From: Chloroflexota bacterium
GTDB taxonomy: Bacteria > Chloroflexota > UBA6077 > JADZDV01
Direction of reading: 5' to 3'
Assembly (NCBI GenBank): GCA_020850915.1
Contig: JADZDV010000011.1
Coordinates: forward strand, 1-6,962
DNA length: 6,962 bases
Shown: positions 1 to 6,419 of the stretch, one piece after another
How the letters are laid out: each line of letters opens with the position of its first letter
Numbering within the stretch: position 1 is the stretch's first letter
Program-made: the position numbers and the translations under genes
The notes under the pieces: generated by a model
Database searches by the model: none
Told to the model about the DNA's origin: nothing
The model's input: only the letters and a program-made list of their open reading frames with translations

Positions 1-575
1 ACCTCTACGTCGATCACCCGTACTACCTCGACTTCGGAGAGGGCCTGCCGACCTACAAGCCGAAGCTCGACCCGACAAAGACCGGCGATATCACGCTGAG
101 CCCACACGACGATCAGAGCATCGTCCTGAACTACATCACGCCGCACGGCAAGTGGCACATCCACTCCACGTACTACGACAACCACCGCATGCTGACCCTC
201 TCGCGCGGTATCGAGCCGTGCTGGATCAACGACAAGGACGCCGAGCGGATTGGCGTCAACGACAACGACTGGGTAGAGGTCTACAACGACAACGGAGTGG
301 TGGTGACGCGCGCGGCCGTCAGCGCCCGGGTCCAGCAGGGGACCTGCATGGTCTACCACTCGCCGGAGCGCACCATCTCCATCCCGAAATCCCAGGTACG
401 CGGCGGGCGCCGCGGCGGTGGCCACAACAGCCTGACTCGGACGCGCATCAACCCCGTTGAGCTGGCAGGCGGCTATGCGCAGTTCACCTACGGCTTCAAC
501 TATTGGGGACCGATCGGTATCTTCACTCGGGATACGCACGTCCTTGTGCGTCGCCTCGAAAAGCTGGAGTGGTAG
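1..575 (+). CDS. narG: Respiratory nitrate reductase (or nitrite oxidoreductase) alpha subunit NarG/NxrA, C-terminal part
   Basis: This is the 3' end of a gene that starts left of the window. The reading frame begins at base 3, gives 190 residues and stops at TAG 573-575. NarG is the Mo-bisMGD catalytic subunit, which interconverts nitrate and nitrite on the cytoplasmic face of the membrane. The visible part is the molybdopterin-dinucleotide-binding domain. It aligns by eye with the end of E. coli Nar[38 protein letters not shown], a VYHSPER segment, GGHNSLTR and [15 protein letters not shown]. The protein ends a few residues after a [11 protein letters not shown] tail, without the roughly 15-residue acidic tail of the E. 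coli enzyme. The catalytic Asp, the FS0 cluster ligands and any Tat-like leader lie outside the window. The family is certain. Whether it works as NAR or NXR cannot be told from this part. Confidence 0.95.
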   Translation, partial: LYVDHPYYLDFGEGLPTYKPKLDPTKTGDITLSPHDDQSIVLNYITPHGKWHIHSTYYDNHRMLTLSRGIEPCWINDKDAERIGVNDNDWVEVYNDNGVVVTRAAVSARVQQGTCMVYHSPERTISIPKSQVRGGRRGGGHNSLTRTRINPVELAGGYAQFTYGFNYWGPIGIFTRDTHVLVRRLEKLEW

Positions 576-581
576 CAATCC

Positions 582-607
582 CCTGCACGGCCGCGCAGCC
601 GTGCAGG
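582..607 (+). other. Perfect 10-bp hairpin between narG and narH
   Basis: CCTGCACGGC (582-591) is the exact reverse complement of GCCGTGCAGG (598-607), with a 6-nt loop CGCGCA. It begins 6 nt after the narG stop and lies about 27 nt upstream of the narH ribosome-binding site. No T-run follows, so it does not look like an ordinary intrinsic terminator. A role in mRNA processing or stability, or in partial attenuation between the subunit genes, is possible but is inference. Confidence 0.6.
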
Positions 608-634
608 CCGAACGGTCGAGCGCTGACTGCTGAA

Positions 635-641
635 AAAGGAG
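635..641 (+). promoter_or_regulatory. Ribosome-binding site of narH
   Basis: AAAGGAG lies 7 nt upstream of the ATG at 649. It is a strong Shine-Dalgarno match and fixes the narH start. Confidence 0.8.
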
Positions 642-648
642 CGCCTGG

Positions 649-2163
649 ATGGACATACGCGCGCAAGTTTCGATGGTCTTCCACCTGGACAAGTGCATCG
701 GGTGCCATACCTGCAGCATCGCCTGCAAGAACATCTGGACCGATCGCAAGGGCACCGAGTACATGTGGTGGAACAACGTGGAGACCAAGCCCGGCACCGG
801 GTACCCCACGCAGTGGGAGAACCAGGAGAAGTACCGCGGCGGCTGGGTGAAGGATAAGGATAAGGACACGGTGCGTCTGCGACTGCAGGGGCGGCTGGGG
901 ACGCTGGGCAACATCTTCTACAATCCCTATCTGCCCACCGTTGACGACTACTACGAGCCCTGGACCTACCAGTACGACGAGCTGTTCAACGCGCCGGAGG
1001 GAGACGACCAGCCGACCGCCCGCCCGATCTCCATGATCACCGGCAAGCTGATGGACATCGAGGCCGGGCCCAACTGGGACGACGACCTGGGGGGCTCGCC
1101 GGTCTACGCCGCCAGCGACCCGAACCTGGAGGGCCTGTCCGACGAGGAGCGCCAGCAGCTCAACGAACTCGAGCGACTCGTCTTCTTCTATCTGCCGCGG
1201 ATCTGCAACCATTGCTTGAACGCGGGCTGCGTCGCAGCCTGCCCGGCGGGCGCCATCTACAAACGAGGCGAGGACGGCATCGTCCTCGTGAGCCAGGAGA
1301 AGTGCCGGGCCTGGCGAATGTGCATCTCCGGATGCCCCTACAAGAAGGTCTACTACAACTGGAGCACCGGCAAGTCTGAGAAGTGCATCCTCTGCTTCCC
1401 ACGCTTAGAGACCGGTCAGGCGCCGGCCTGCTTCCATTCCTGCGTCGGACGAATCCGCTATCTCGGCCTGGTGCTCTACGACGCCGATCGGATCACGGAG
1501 ACGGCCGCAACGCCGGACGCGGGGCTGGTCGACGCCATGCGCGACATCATTCAGGATCCGTTCGACCCGGAGGTGATCGCCTGCGCAAAGGCGAACGGCA
1601 TCGATGACGCTATGATCGAGGCCGCCCAGCGATCGCCAACCTACAAGTTCGTGAAGGTGTGGAAGCTGGCGCTCCCGCTGCACCCCGAGTTCCGAACGCT
1701 GCCCATGCTCTTCTACGTCCCGCCCATGCTGCCGGTGCTCGGCAAGAGGCAGGACGAACGCTACGACGTCGTGGATGCCGACCAGGACGGGCTCGTCCCC
1801 ATGTTGAGCTCGCTGGAGCGCGCCCGAATCCCGCTCCGCTTCATGGCCAACCTGTTCTCCGCGGGGAATGAGGACGCCGTGGCCGCCGTGTACCGCAAAC
1901 TCATCGCGGTCCGGATCTACATGCGCTCCCAGCGAGTCAAGGATGTGCCTCCGGAGCAGGTCGAGCGAGCGCTGGCGCACGGCGCCACCTCTCCTGACGA
2001 GGTCGAGGCGATCTTTCGGTTGACGGCCATGCCGACCTTCGAGGAGCGCTTCGTTATCCCGCCGCTCGCGCGAGAACGAGCCATCGAGCCCACGATCGAT
2101 CCCTTCAGCCACAAGCCGGAGGCCGGCTTCGGCTTCCGCGAGGCTCCTGCCCGGAGGTGGTGA
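649..2163 (+). CDS. narH: Nitrate reductase (or nitrite oxidoreductase) beta subunit, four-cluster Fe-S protein NarH/NxrB
   Basis: The protein has 504 residues, against 512 for E. coli NarH, and aligns with it along its length. It carries electrons between the NarI haems and the NarG molybdenum site through four Fe-S clusters. The ligand groups visible are C16/C19/C22/C26 (CIGCHTCSIAC), C186/C189/C194/C198, C219/W222/C225/C229 (CRAWRMCISGCP) and C246/C249/C261/C265. The Trp at 222 replaces a Cys, as expected for the [3Fe-4S] cluster of this family. Other family landmarks are MWWNNVETKPG, DDYYEPW, GPNWDDDLGG, YLPRICNHC, VGRIRYLG and LALPLHPEFRTLPM. The ATG has a strong ribosome-binding site 7 nt upstream. 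The fourth-cluster segment reads APACFHSCVGR, where E. coli has PTVCSETCVGR. From memory, the former is closer to NxrB-like and related clades, so NxrB is a real alternative name. Confidence 0.96.
   Translation: MDIRAQVSMVFHLDKCIGCHTCSIACKNIWTDRKGTEYMWWNNVETKPGTGYPTQWENQEKYRGGWVKDKDKDTVRLRLQGRLGTLGNIFYNPYLPTVDDYYEPWTYQYDELFNAPEGDDQPTARPISMITGKLMDIEAGPNWDDDLGGSPVYAASDPNLEGLSDEERQQLNELERLVFFYLPRICNHCLNAGCVAACPAGAIYKRGEDGIVLVSQEKCRAWRMCISGCPYKKVYYNWSTGKSEKCILCFPRLETGQAPACFHSCVGRIRYLGLVLYDADRITETAATPDAGLVDAMRDIIQDPFDPEVIACAKANGIDDAMIEAAQRSPTYKFVKVWKLALPLHPEFRTLPMLFYVPPMLPVLGKRQDERYDVVDADQDGLVPMLSSLERARIPLRFMANLFSAGNEDAVAAVYRKLIAVRIYMRSQRVKDVPPEQVERALAHGATSPDEVEAIFRLTAMPTFEERFVIPPLARERAIEPTIDPFSHKPEAGFGFREAPARRW
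2153..2157 (+). promoter_or_regulatory. Ribosome-binding site of narJ, inside the end of narH
   Basis: GGAGG overlaps the last codons of narH and sits 7 nt upstream of the GTG at 2165. It supports that non-ATG start and implies translational coupling with narH. Confidence 0.7.
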
Positions 2164-2164
2164 A

Positions 2165-2809
2165 GTGCTGACCCTCGTCCCAACAGCCACCCGGAGCCCC
2201 CTCTTCCACTGCTTCGCCACCCTGCTCGGCTACCCATCCCCTGAACTAGCAGAGGCGGCGCGCAACGGCGAGGCGCTCCTGAGCGCGGAGCACCCGGACG
2301 CCGCGGCGCAGCTCCACCGGTTCCGAGAGACCGTGGAGCGCCTGCCCCTCGGACGAATGGAAGAGATCTACACCGGCGCATTCGATCTGACCAGCTCGAG
2401 CTTCCCCTACGTTGGCTACCACCTGTTCGGGGAGAGCTACAAACGAAGCGTCTTCTTGCTCGGCTTGAAGGAGCGCTACCAGGCTCATGGCTATTCCATC
2501 GGCGTAGAGCTACCAGACCATCTGGCCGTGCTGCTCGGCTTTGCCGCGATCACCGATGACGCCGACTTGATCCGCGACCTGGTCGAAGAGGCGGTCCTGC
2601 CAGTCCTGCCCAGACTGCTGGGGGAGGGGCCGGCGCCCGACGCCGCTTCGGAAGACGACCTGCCGCCGGAGCCATCCGACAGCATCGAAGTGTATCGACA
2701 CGTGCTACGAGCGCTGCGGCTGACCCTCCAGGCGCTGGGGTTCACTGCGCGCAGCGAGCTCGCTGACGTTCCAGCCGGACCGGACCAGGGGGGGTGCGGC
2801 AATGTTTGA
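2165..2809 (+). CDS. narJ: Nitrate reductase assembly chaperone NarJ (delta subunit, TorD/DmsD-like family)
   Basis: The protein has 214 residues, slightly shorter than the 236 of E. coli NarJ. NarJ is a cytoplasmic, all-helical chaperone. It binds apo-NarG, promotes Mo-cofactor and FS0 insertion, and delays membrane docking until maturation; it is not part of the finished enzyme. The core family signature is present: a YTGAFD segment (residues 69-74), HLFGES (86-91) followed by a basic KR pair, and the ELPDHL motif (115-120). An acidic stretch (EDDLPPEPSD) precedes the C-terminal helices. The start is GTG at 2165, one nt after the narH stop, with GGAGG correctly spaced. The last 8 nt overlap narI, so the chaperone is probably made in step with the subunits. 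The family is well supported by motif and position between narH and narI. Confidence 0.93.
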   Translation: MLTLVPTATRSPLFHCFATLLGYPSPELAEAARNGEALLSAEHPDAAAQLHRFRETVERLPLGRMEEIYTGAFDLTSSSFPYVGYHLFGESYKRSVFLLGLKERYQAHGYSIGVELPDHLAVLLGFAAITDDADLIRDLVEEAVLPVLPRLLGEGPAPDAASEDDLPPEPSDSIEVYRHVLRALRLTLQALGFTARSELADVPAGPDQGGCGNV

Positions 2810-3533
2810 TTCTGTCCTCTTCGTGGCTTTCCCCTACGTCGCGATCGCCCTCGCTGTCGCTGTCGGGGTCTATCGCTACGTGACCGATCGCTTCTCGTAC
2901 TCCACGCAGTCATCGCAATTCCTCGAGAACCGAGCGCTGTTCTGGGGGTCCGTGCCCTGGCACTACGGGATCGTCATCATCCTGCTGGCCCACCTGCTCG
3001 CGCTCCTCTTCCCCGCCCAGTGGAGCACGCTCATCGCCGAGCCCGCGCGCCTCTACGTGTTGGAGGTCACAGGGCTCGCGCTGGCGCTGTCCGCCTTCAT
3101 CGGGCTGGCGCTCTTGCTCCTGCGCCGGCTCCGCAACTCGCGCGCCTTCGCGGTCACGAGCGTCATGGACTGGGTCCTCCTGGTGACGCTGCTCGCTCAG
3201 GTGGCCCTCGGGTTCTGGGTGGCGCTGTTCTATCGCTGGGGAGCTGACTGGTTCCTCCACACTGCCGTTCCCTGGCTGGTCTCGCTGGTCGTGTTCAACC
3301 CCCAGATCCAGCATGTCACCGTCCTCCCGTGGCCGGTCAAGCTGCACATGCTCGGTGGCTTTCTGCTGGTCGCCCTCTTCCCCTTCACTCGACTGGTCCA
3401 CATCGGGACCGTGCCGATCACCTACCTCTGGCGCCCCTACCAGGTGGTGCGTTGGTACCGGCGACCGGCCAGCTCGTCCCCGGCGCCCGCGCGCGAGCCT
3501 GTCCCAGCCGTACTTGACCACGCGCGGAGCTAA
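2802..3533 (+). CDS. narI: Nitrate reductase gamma subunit, cytochrome b NarI
   Basis: The protein has 243 residues with about five hydrophobic segments. NarI anchors NarGH to the membrane and exchanges electrons with the quinone pool through two b-type haems. The four expected axial His ligands are present as H54 and H64 (WHYGIVIILLAH) and H182 and H200 (KLHM...RLVHIGTVP). Their spacings of 10 and 18 residues match those of H56/H66 and H187/H205 in E. coli NarI. An SSQFLE segment follows the first helix, as in the E. coli SSQMLD, and the YLWRPYQVVR motif closes the conserved region. A Pro/Ala-rich tail of about 20 residues follows, absent from the 225-residue E. coli protein. The ATG at 2802 overlaps the end of narJ by 8 nt and is preceded by a G-rich Shine-Dalgarno (AGGGGGGG, 2787-2794) at a spacing of 7 nt. 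Confidence 0.95.
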   Translation: MFDSVLFVAFPYVAIALAVAVGVYRYVTDRFSYSTQSSQFLENRALFWGSVPWHYGIVIILLAHLLALLFPAQWSTLIAEPARLYVLEVTGLALALSAFIGLALLLLRRLRNSRAFAVTSVMDWVLLVTLLAQVALGFWVALFYRWGADWFLHTAVPWLVSLVVFNPQIQHVTVLPWPVKLHMLGGFLLVALFPFTRLVHIGTVPITYLWRPYQVVRWYRRPASSSPAPAREPVPAVLDHARS

Positions 3534-3544
3534 CGGAGACGACG

Positions 3545-4780
3545 ATGGTAGGCTCGACCGCCAACAACAACCTCGCGCTAGCCACGGTCGCCTTCGCCAT
3601 CACCTTCGCGGTATGGGGCCTGATCTCAGGTTTGGCGCCCATCTTCAAGGCCGAGTACGGTTTGAGCGCGACCCAGACCAGTCTGATCGTGGCCATTCCC
3701 GTCCTGCTCGGCTCGCTTGGCCGGTTCCCCATCGGCCTTCTCACAGACCGGCTGGGGGGTCGCCTCGTCTTCAGCCTGCTGCTGGCGTTTGGGATCATCC
3801 CCTGCCTCGGGCTGGCGATGGACCACAGCTACCCGGCGCTGCTGTTCTGGGGCTTCTGGATCGGCCTGGCCGGCACGTCGTTCGCGGCCGGGGTCGCGTT
3901 TCTTTCGCCCTGGTTCCCTCCTGAGAAGCAGGGCGCCGCTCTGGGTGTCTTCGGCGCGGGGAATATCGGCCAGTCGGTGGCGGTCTTTGCAGGGCCGCTG
4001 CTGGCCACGGCGATCGGCGTCGCCGCGACCTTCCCCATCTTCGGACTGGCCTCCCTGGCCTGGGGCGTGGTGTTTGCCCTGTGGGCGCGCAACGCGCCCC
4101 GGGCGACGGCGCCGCGACCGCTTGCTGAGAGCCTCCGCGTACTCCGGCGCCAGCCGCTGGCCTGGCTGCTGAGTCTCTTCTACTTCCTGACCTTCGGTGG
4201 CTTCGTTGCATTAGGCGTCTATCTACCGACGTTGCTGCGTGAGATGTTCGAGTTCTCGCCTGCGAAGGCCGGAGCCCACACCGCTGGTTTCGTCATTCTG
4301 GCCACCCTGTGCCGTCCGCTGGGCGGCTGGATCGCGGACCGGATCGGTGGGGAGCGACTGCTGCGCTTCACCTTCCCGGTGCTGGCAGCGCTGGCCTGGT
4401 TGTTGACCTCCTCATCCTTCACGGTGTTCTCGATCGGGGCGCTCGGCTGCGCGGCGTTCCTCGGCCTCGGAAACGGTGGCGTGTTCAAACTGGTGCCGCG
4501 CTTCTTCCCAGCCCAGACCGGCATGGTCACTGGTCTGGTCGGGGCCGCGGGCGGGCTTGGCGGGTTCTTCCCTCCGCTGGTGCTGGGCGCCTTCCAGGAC
4601 CTCAGCGGCAGCTACGTCCCGGGTTTCTTCCTGCTCAACATGTTCGCACTGGGCTGCGTGATGCTGCTGGGACAGGTGCCCACCTCCGCACCCGAACAGA
4701 GAGCTGTACCGGCGACCACGCCCACAGCTCGGGCCGGCCCGCACCCGAGCGCACCGTCCGGGACAGCCATGAGCTCATGA
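3545..4780 (+). CDS. narK: Nitrate/nitrite transporter, MFS nitrate-nitrite porter (NNP) family, first NarK copy
   Basis: The protein has 411 residues and about 12 hydrophobic segments, the normal size for a single NarK. It moves nitrate in and/or nitrite out across the cytoplasmic membrane. Family features are R60 in TM2 (SLGRFPIG) and R257 in the second half (CRPLGGW), the probable counterparts of the substrate-binding R89 and R305 of E. coli NarK. Others are the MFS loop DRLGGR, an FAAGVAFLSPWFP segment, and the two Gly-rich signatures FGAGNIGQ (136-143) and LGNGGVFKLVP (from about 308) followed by VTGLVGAAGGLGGFFPP. The start lies 11 nt after the narI stop, with GGAG (3535-3538) 6 nt upstream, so it is probably co-transcribed with narGHJI. 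The last 35 or so residues are a Pro/Thr/Ala-rich tail. Whether it is a symporter or an antiporter cannot be decided here. Confidence 0.93.
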   Translation: MVGSTANNNLALATVAFAITFAVWGLISGLAPIFKAEYGLSATQTSLIVAIPVLLGSLGRFPIGLLTDRLGGRLVFSLLLAFGIIPCLGLAMDHSYPALLFWGFWIGLAGTSFAAGVAFLSPWFPPEKQGAALGVFGAGNIGQSVAVFAGPLLATAIGVAATFPIFGLASLAWGVVFALWARNAPRATAPRPLAESLRVLRRQPLAWLLSLFYFLTFGGFVALGVYLPTLLREMFEFSPAKAGAHTAGFVILATLCRPLGGWIADRIGGERLLRFTFPVLAALAWLLTSSSFTVFSIGALGCAAFLGLGNGGVFKLVPRFFPAQTGMVTGLVGAAGGLGGFFPPLVLGAFQDLSGSYVPGFFLLNMFALGCVMLLGQVPTSAPEQRAVPATTPTARAGPHPSAPSGTAMSS

Positions 4781-4806
4781 TACGATGATGCGATCGTTTC
4801 GATTTG

Positions 4807-4813
4807 AAAGGAG
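4807..4813 (+). promoter_or_regulatory. Ribosome-binding site of the cytochrome c gene
   Basis: AAAGGAG lies 6 nt upstream of the GTG at 4820. It decides that non-ATG start. Confidence 0.75.
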
Positions 4814-4819
4814 CGTAGT

Positions 4820-5239
4820 GTGACGAAGCGAGCCAGTATCGTACTGGCGATGACGGCGGCCGCGGGTGTGTTTGCCGCTGCTTGCGGTGGCGGCGCGGCC
4901 ACACCGGCCAAGCCGACCGCCGCCCCCGCGGCGGCGTCCCCCGCCGCGGCCAAAACGGGGAACGTCGCTCAGGGCAAGACCCTTTACACGCAGACCTGCG
5001 TGGCCTGTCACGGGCCTGAGGCCAAGGGCGTGACCGGGCTGGGCAAAGACATGACCACCAGCGCGTTCGTCAAGGGCCAGACTGACAGCCAGCTCGTGGA
5101 CTTCATCAAGAAGGGCCGCCCGGCGAACGACCCCGCCAACACGACAAAGGTGGAGATGCCGCCGAAGGGCGCCAACCCCTCCCTCACGGACCAACAGCTC
5201 GCCGACATCGTCGCGTTCATCCGGACCTTGCAGCGCTGA
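4820..5239 (+). CDS. Small mono-haem class I cytochrome c, probable lipoprotein
   Basis: The protein has 139 residues and starts at GTG with a strong ribosome-binding site. Residues 1-21 are a short basic then hydrophobic signal ending FAAA before C22. That is a plausible though not consensus lipobox, because -3 is Ala rather than Leu. A Gly tract and an Ala/Pro/Thr linker (23-46) would act as a flexible tether. The cytochrome domain follows: NVAQGKTLY, the haem motif CVACH (C60, C63, H64), a probable Met ligand M113 in VEMPPKG, and the C-terminal helix LADIVAFIRTL. It should sit outside the cytoplasmic membrane and carry single electrons. Lying between two narK copies, it may link the nitrate/nitrite enzyme or quinol oxidation to a terminal oxidase or another acceptor; that role is inference. 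The linker style resembles Chloroflexota lipoproteins. Confidence 0.9.
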   Translation: MTKRASIVLAMTAAAGVFAAACGGGAATPAKPTAAPAAASPAAAKTGNVAQGKTLYTQTCVACHGPEAKGVTGLGKDMTTSAFVKGQTDSQLVDFIKKGRPANDPANTTKVEMPPKGANPSLTDQQLADIVAFIRTLQR

Positions 5240-5248
5240 GCCCCAAGC

Positions 5249-6364
5249 ATGGGCGCAGGCGCCGGTCTTGCGCAACCTGGCTACCCCCTCTCAACCGCGA
5301 TCAGAGAGGGGGTAGCAACCTTGCCCCCGGTGTACTTTGCACTGGTCATGGCGACGGGCATTGTTTCAGTCGCGGCCGGCTCGCAGGGGATGAGCCTGAT
5401 CGCACTCGTGCTCTTCTGGGTCAACCTCCTCGCGTACGTGATACTCGTCATTCTGACCCTGCTCCGCCTCGCGTGGTACGCGGACAAGGTCTCAACCGAT
5501 CTGTTCGACCATATACGCGGACCTGGGTTCTTTACCATCGTCGCGGCGACATGCGTGCTCGGAACCCAGATGGTGGTTCTATTCGACGACATAATGCCAG
5601 CAATACTGCTCTGGTTCTTTGGAATCATCCTCTGGATTATTCTAACCTATGCGATATTTACCGGCCTAACCGTCAAAGAATATAAACCACCCCTTTCAGA
5701 AGGAATCAATGGCGGATGGTTGCTGGCGGTCGTAGCTACTCAGTCTATCGTAGTTCTGAGCGCACATCTCGCATCCTATCTCGGAGTGTATCGTCTTGCA
5801 ACTAACTTCTTTGCTTTCTCTATGTGGTTATGGGGTGGAATGCTATACATCTGGATGATATCGCTCATCTTCTACCGCTATACGTTCTTCGCTTTCTCAC
5901 CCTATGACCTCACGCCTCCGTACTGGATCAACATGGGAGCCATGGCTATTTCAACCCTCGCGGGGTCCGTGCTTATCCTGAACACGCCTCACGCGCCATT
6001 CTTACATGAGATGCTGCCGTTCCTCATGGGGTTCACCATCTTCTATTGGGCAACCGGGACCTGGTGGATTCCCATGCTTGTCATTCTTGCCGTCTGGCGG
6101 CACGTGTACCGGAAGTTCCCGCTGACGTACGATCCTCTCTACTGGGGTGCCGTCTTCCCCCTCGGCATGTATACCGCGTGCACGTTCCGCATGGCCGAGG
6201 CAATGAACCTCGACTTCCTTTACGGCATCCCGCGGGATCTGATCTACATCGTCCTGGTCATCTGGTCGATCACTTTCATCGGCATGGTGCGCAGATTGGC
6301 GGACAGATTGCGCCTGAGTGCTGCCGTGGCGGGACTCGTGAGCCGAGGCCGCGGGCGCGCATGA
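5249..6364 (+). CDS. TehA/SLAC1-family (tellurite resistance/dicarboxylate transporter, TDT) membrane protein
   Basis: The product has 371 residues and about ten hydrophobic segments. The conserved part opens with [16 protein letters not shown] (from residue 25), comparable to LPAGYFGIVLGT near the start of E. coli TehA. It later shows [14 protein letters not shown] (from W272) and a [16 protein letters not shown] segment (FPLG at 303-306) typical of the TehA/COG1275 group. Members are trimeric anion channels or transporters; plant SLAC1/SLAH proteins pass nitrate and chloride. A role in nitrate or nitrite passage is suggested by the neighbours but unproven. The ATG at 5249 has no visible Shine-Dalgarno. 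TTG at 5321, next to the conserved domain, has GAGAGGGGG 8 nt upstream and is a credible alternative start. Around 5581-5880 GC falls to about 45% with several ATA codons, unlike the neighbouring genes, which suggests separate ancestry. Confidence 0.85.
   Translation: MGAGAGLAQPGYPLSTAIREGVATLPPVYFALVMATGIVSVAAGSQGMSLIALVLFWVNLLAYVILVILTLLRLAWYADKVSTDLFDHIRGPGFFTIVAATCVLGTQMVVLFDDIMPAILLWFFGIILWIILTYAIFTGLTVKEYKPPLSEGINGGWLLAVVATQSIVVLSAHLASYLGVYRLATNFFAFSMWLWGGMLYIWMISLIFYRYTFFAFSPYDLTPPYWINMGAMAISTLAGSVLILNTPHAPFLHEMLPFLMGFTIFYWATGTWWIPMLVILAVWRHVYRKFPLTYDPLYWGAVFPLGMYTACTFRMAEAMNLDFLYGIPRDLIYIVLVIWSITFIGMVRRLADRLRLSAAVAGLVSRGRGRA
5280..5316 (+). repeat. Perfect 13-bp inverted repeat at the 5' end of the TehA/SLAC1 gene
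   Basis: GCTACCCCCTCTC (5280-5292) is the exact reverse complement of GAGAGGGGGTAGC (5304-5316), with an 11-nt loop. It starts 41 nt after the cytochrome stop. No T-run follows, so it is not a classical terminator. The right arm contains the best Shine-Dalgarno-like sequence near this gene, so in RNA the hairpin could mask a start at TTG 5321. Under the ATG 5249 start it is coding sequence (about residues 11-23). Confidence 0.65.
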
Positions 6365-6419
6365 ACCGCCTGGCCGGCAGCCGGGAGGGCGTCCACCTGA
6401 CGGGCGACCGCGGGCAGCG

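Noticed and set aside
576..648. An nxrX-like gene between the alpha and beta subunits, as in Nitrobacter
   Set aside because: The gap is only 73 nt and is filled by a hairpin and the narH ribosome-binding site, so there is no room for a gene.
523..1212. Long open frame on the minus strand opposite narG/narH (229 codons)
   Set aside because: It lies opposite the fully conserved Fe-S region of narH and has the Arg/Gly/Val-rich composition of a high-GC shadow frame. No recognisable domain is present.
1405..2220. Minus-strand open frame of 271 codons opposite narH
   Set aside because: Shadow of narH in a high-GC sequence. The composition is rich in Arg, Asp, Gly and His with no family motif, and the plus-strand frame is an unmistakable NarH.
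3534..3560. FNR- or NarL-type binding sites at gene junctions
   Set aside because: No TTGAT-N4-ATCAA-like palindrome or paired NarL heptamers could be made out at this or the other junctions. The operon promoter lies left of the window.
3313..3924. Plus-strand open frame of 203 codons spanning the narI-narK junction
   Set aside because: It overlaps two well-supported genes in another frame and its product is Arg/Pro/Ser-rich with no domain. It is a shadow.
4781..4819. Terminator or promoter in the narK-cytochrome gap
   Set aside because: Only a 5-bp stem (ACGAT/ATCGT) with a short T-run is present, and TACGAT at 4781 is a weak -10 with no convincing -35. Neither is strong enough to annotate.
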